Under the pieces are notes generated by a model, which worked only from the letters and a program-made list of their open reading frames with translations, had not been told where the DNA came from and ran no database searches. Shown piece by piece: positions 63,005 through 64,000 of a DNA stretch of 64,000 nt (positions are counted from its first letter, which is position 1; every line of letters starts with the position of its first letter). Origin of the DNA: an uncultured Prevotellaceae bacterium (lineage in GTDB: Bacteria; Bacteroidota; Bacteroidia; Bacteroidales; Bacteroidaceae); assembly GCA_937877625.1 (NCBI GenBank), contig CALFJG010000020.1, positions 44,808-108,807 of the forward strand, read 5' to 3'. Both the position numbers and the translations under genes were made by a program.

Positions 63005-63443
63005 TCCTACAAGAAAAATGGGGCTTGCAAGCGACCACGCCGGTTACGAAATGAAAGCCTATGTCAAACAATTGCTTACGGCACGAGGTTATGAGGTAGT
63101 GGACTTTGGTACTCACAGCCAGGAAAGTTGCGACTATCCCGACTTTGCCCACCAACTTGCCACAGCGATAGAATCGGGCGTGGTTTCTCGCGGTGTGGCA
63201 CTTTGCGGTAGCGGTGAGGGTATGGCGATGACGCTTAATAAGCATAAAGCGGTACGCGCCGCGTTAGTGTGGGAACCTGAGATAGCCCGAATGACACGCC
63301 TTCACAACGATGCCAATGTACTCGTGCTTCCTGCACGTTTTATTGATAACATCACTGCTGAGGCCTGCCTCAACCAATTCCTTGCCACAGACTTTGAAGG
63401 TGGCCGCCACATTCGCAGGCTTGAGAAAATGGTGATGTTTTAA
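62997..63443 (+). CDS. rpiB: Ribose 5-phosphate isomerase B
   Basis: A 148-residue RpiB/LacAB-type isomerase interconverting ribose 5-phosphate and ribulose 5-phosphate. The N terminus has Ala-Ser-Asp-His-Ala-Gly-Tyr and the catalytic Cys70 sits in Leu-Cys-Gly-Ser-Gly-Glu-Gly. Asn-Asp-Ala-Asn-Val-Leu near residue 105 is typical. Its ATG at 62997 overlaps the transketolase end, so the two pentose phosphate enzymes are coupled. Confidence 0.94.
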   Translation: MNNPTRKMGLASDHAGYEMKAYVKQLLTARGYEVVDFGTHSQESCDYPDFAHQLATAIESGVVSRGVALCGSGEGMAMTLNKHKAVRAALVWEPEIARMTRLHNDANVLVLPARFIDNITAEACLNQFLATDFEGGRHIRRLEKMVMF

Positions 63444-63623
63444 CTTTAGGCGTGTTCGCACAAAGCGGGCAGGTGCTTTGAGAAAAACAGGGAATTCCTC
63501 TATGTTAAAGTCTGTCATTCCTGCTGCGGTTACGTGATTCGGAACTGTTGTAATGCTATCTCCTGATGAAAAGAAAGACCAAGTTGTACCTTTGCACGCG
63601 TTATAACAAAAATAATTCGAATT
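63444..63623. other. Gap after rpiB with a promoter-like word
   Basis: No gene seen. TACCTTTG at 63587-63594 is a full -7 match, 29 bases before the ATG at 63624; the -33 position reads CCTG. A weak 6-bp hairpin (CAAAGC/GCTTTG) near 63462-63481 could end the tkt-rpiB message. Confidence 0.4.
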
Positions 63624-63838
63624 ATGATTGACATAAAGAATCTGAAATGGGATGAACAGACCTTCGTCGAGATGCCTAAGCGTGAAATGAACACGAAGGC
63701 ACGTTGCACATTCCCATCTTCCTCCTTGCGATAGCACAGATTATCAAGGAAACGGTATATCTGATCAACGCTGTGCGTCATATGAAGGTAACGCTCCATA
63801 TTTCTTTTGCATACCTTATTTGCCGCGTGTACATTTAA
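63624..63838 (+). pseudogene. Probable frameshifted small membrane-protein gene
   Basis: From the ATG at 63624 one frame gives a polar, charged start (Met-Ile-Asp-Ile-Lys-Asn, then Pro-Lys-Arg-Glu-Met-Asn-Thr-Lys) and then an unlikely Ser-rich tail to a TAG. If the frame slips by one base near 63698, it continues as a hydrophobic segment (Ile-Pro-Ile-Phe-Leu-Leu-Ala-Ile-Ala) to a TAA at 63838, for ~71 residues. No slippery heptamer is visible, so a one-base deletion or sequencing error is the likelier cause. Family not recognised. Confidence 0.35.
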
Positions 63839-63873
63839 TGGGCGCGATGTCTGTTGAACTTTTCAGAAATGCT

Positions 63874-63881
63874 TACCTTTG
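63874..63881 (+). promoter_or_regulatory. Probable -7 element for the gene at 63919
   Basis: TACCTTTG, 37 bases before the ATG. GTTG at 63853-63856 is 17 bases upstream, somewhat short of the usual spacing. Confidence 0.45.
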
Positions 63882-63918
63882 CCGCGTTCCTAAAACCTAA
63901 GCACAAAATTCCCGCCTT

Positions 63919-64000
63919 ATGAAAAGAGCTTCATTATTATCAGTGTTATTCCTGTTTCTCCTCCCCTCGTTGTCGTTGTGTGCAGGCGTATCGTCGCTTT
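63919..64000 (+). CDS. Exported protein, N-terminal part only (runs off the right edge)
   Basis: 27 codons to the window edge: Met-Lys-Arg, a Leu/Phe-rich core of about 15 residues, and a Leu-Cys-Ala-Gly region, i.e. a signal peptide, possibly a lipoprotein signal. The -7 element at 63874 supports the start. Function cannot be told. Confidence 0.65.
   Translation, partial: MKRASLLSVLFLFLLPSLSLCAGVSSL

Overview
This window looks like chromosomal DNA from a Bacteroidales bacterium (Bacteroidota), probably close to Prevotellaceae or Porphyromonadaceae; the genus cannot be fixed by reading alone. The evidence is a type IX secretion (T9SS) locus (sprA, porU, porV), type III glutamine synthetase, an Nfn-type fused oxidoreductase, DUF4290 and DUF5063 proteins, secreted proteins with T9SS-like C-terminal tails, and promoters of the Bacteroidota form TTTG-N20-TAnnTTTG. 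I saw no rRNA, tRNA, CRISPR array, prophage or complete insertion sequence.

Layout. 1-3106: a partial secreted-protein gene and an M6 metalloprotease, each on the minus strand with its own promoter. 3191-15290: twelve minus-strand genes with short gaps or overlaps: tsaB, DUF4290, murA, rimM, dxr, rseP, a DUF308 membrane protein, dapF, dapL, glnN, DUF5063 and a DEDD exonuclease (tRNA modification, wall precursor, isoprenoid, lysine/DAP and ammonium assimilation). 15537-17211: a plus-strand pair, a C_GCAxxG_C_C protein and an MmcQ-BirA fusion, ending at a hairpin. 17639-32203: ruvA, sprA, a decayed FAH-family protein, porU, porV and ispF, so the T9SS translocon, sortase and shuttle are side by side.

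32404-34076: a long hairpin, then a secreted C1 peptidase flanked by two copies of a 183-195 bp MITE-like element with terminal inverted repeats and 4-bp target duplications. 34097-46112: aminopeptidase P, patatin, an ATP-grasp protein, aspartate aminotransferase, CapA-like lipoprotein, BI-1, ribBA, LptF/G permease and folC. 46199-51560: terminator, tandem repeat, the second copy of an AT-rich palindromic element (the first is upstream of ruvA), then serC, serA, DUF1015 and gdhA. 51618-59091: a tandem SGNH secreted protein, the Nfn-like fusion, a holin-like pair, a transglutaminase-like lipoprotein and an HsdR_N protein, all minus strand. 59378-63443: a tyrosine phenol-lyase-like beta-eliminating lyase, transketolase and rpiB. 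The right end holds a probable frameshifted small gene and the start of another exported protein.

Working together: SprA, PorU and PorV would export and process T9SS cargo such as the M6 protease and the SGNH protein. glnN, gdhA and the Nfn-like enzyme concern nitrogen and redox balance, and aminopeptidase P, the C1 peptidase and the lyase fit a peptide- and amino-acid-using life. The most unusual items are the FAH-like pseudo-enzyme inside the T9SS locus, the MITE pair around the peptidase, the repeated palindromic elements, the MmcQ-BirA fusion, and the substrate-specificity residues of the lyase.
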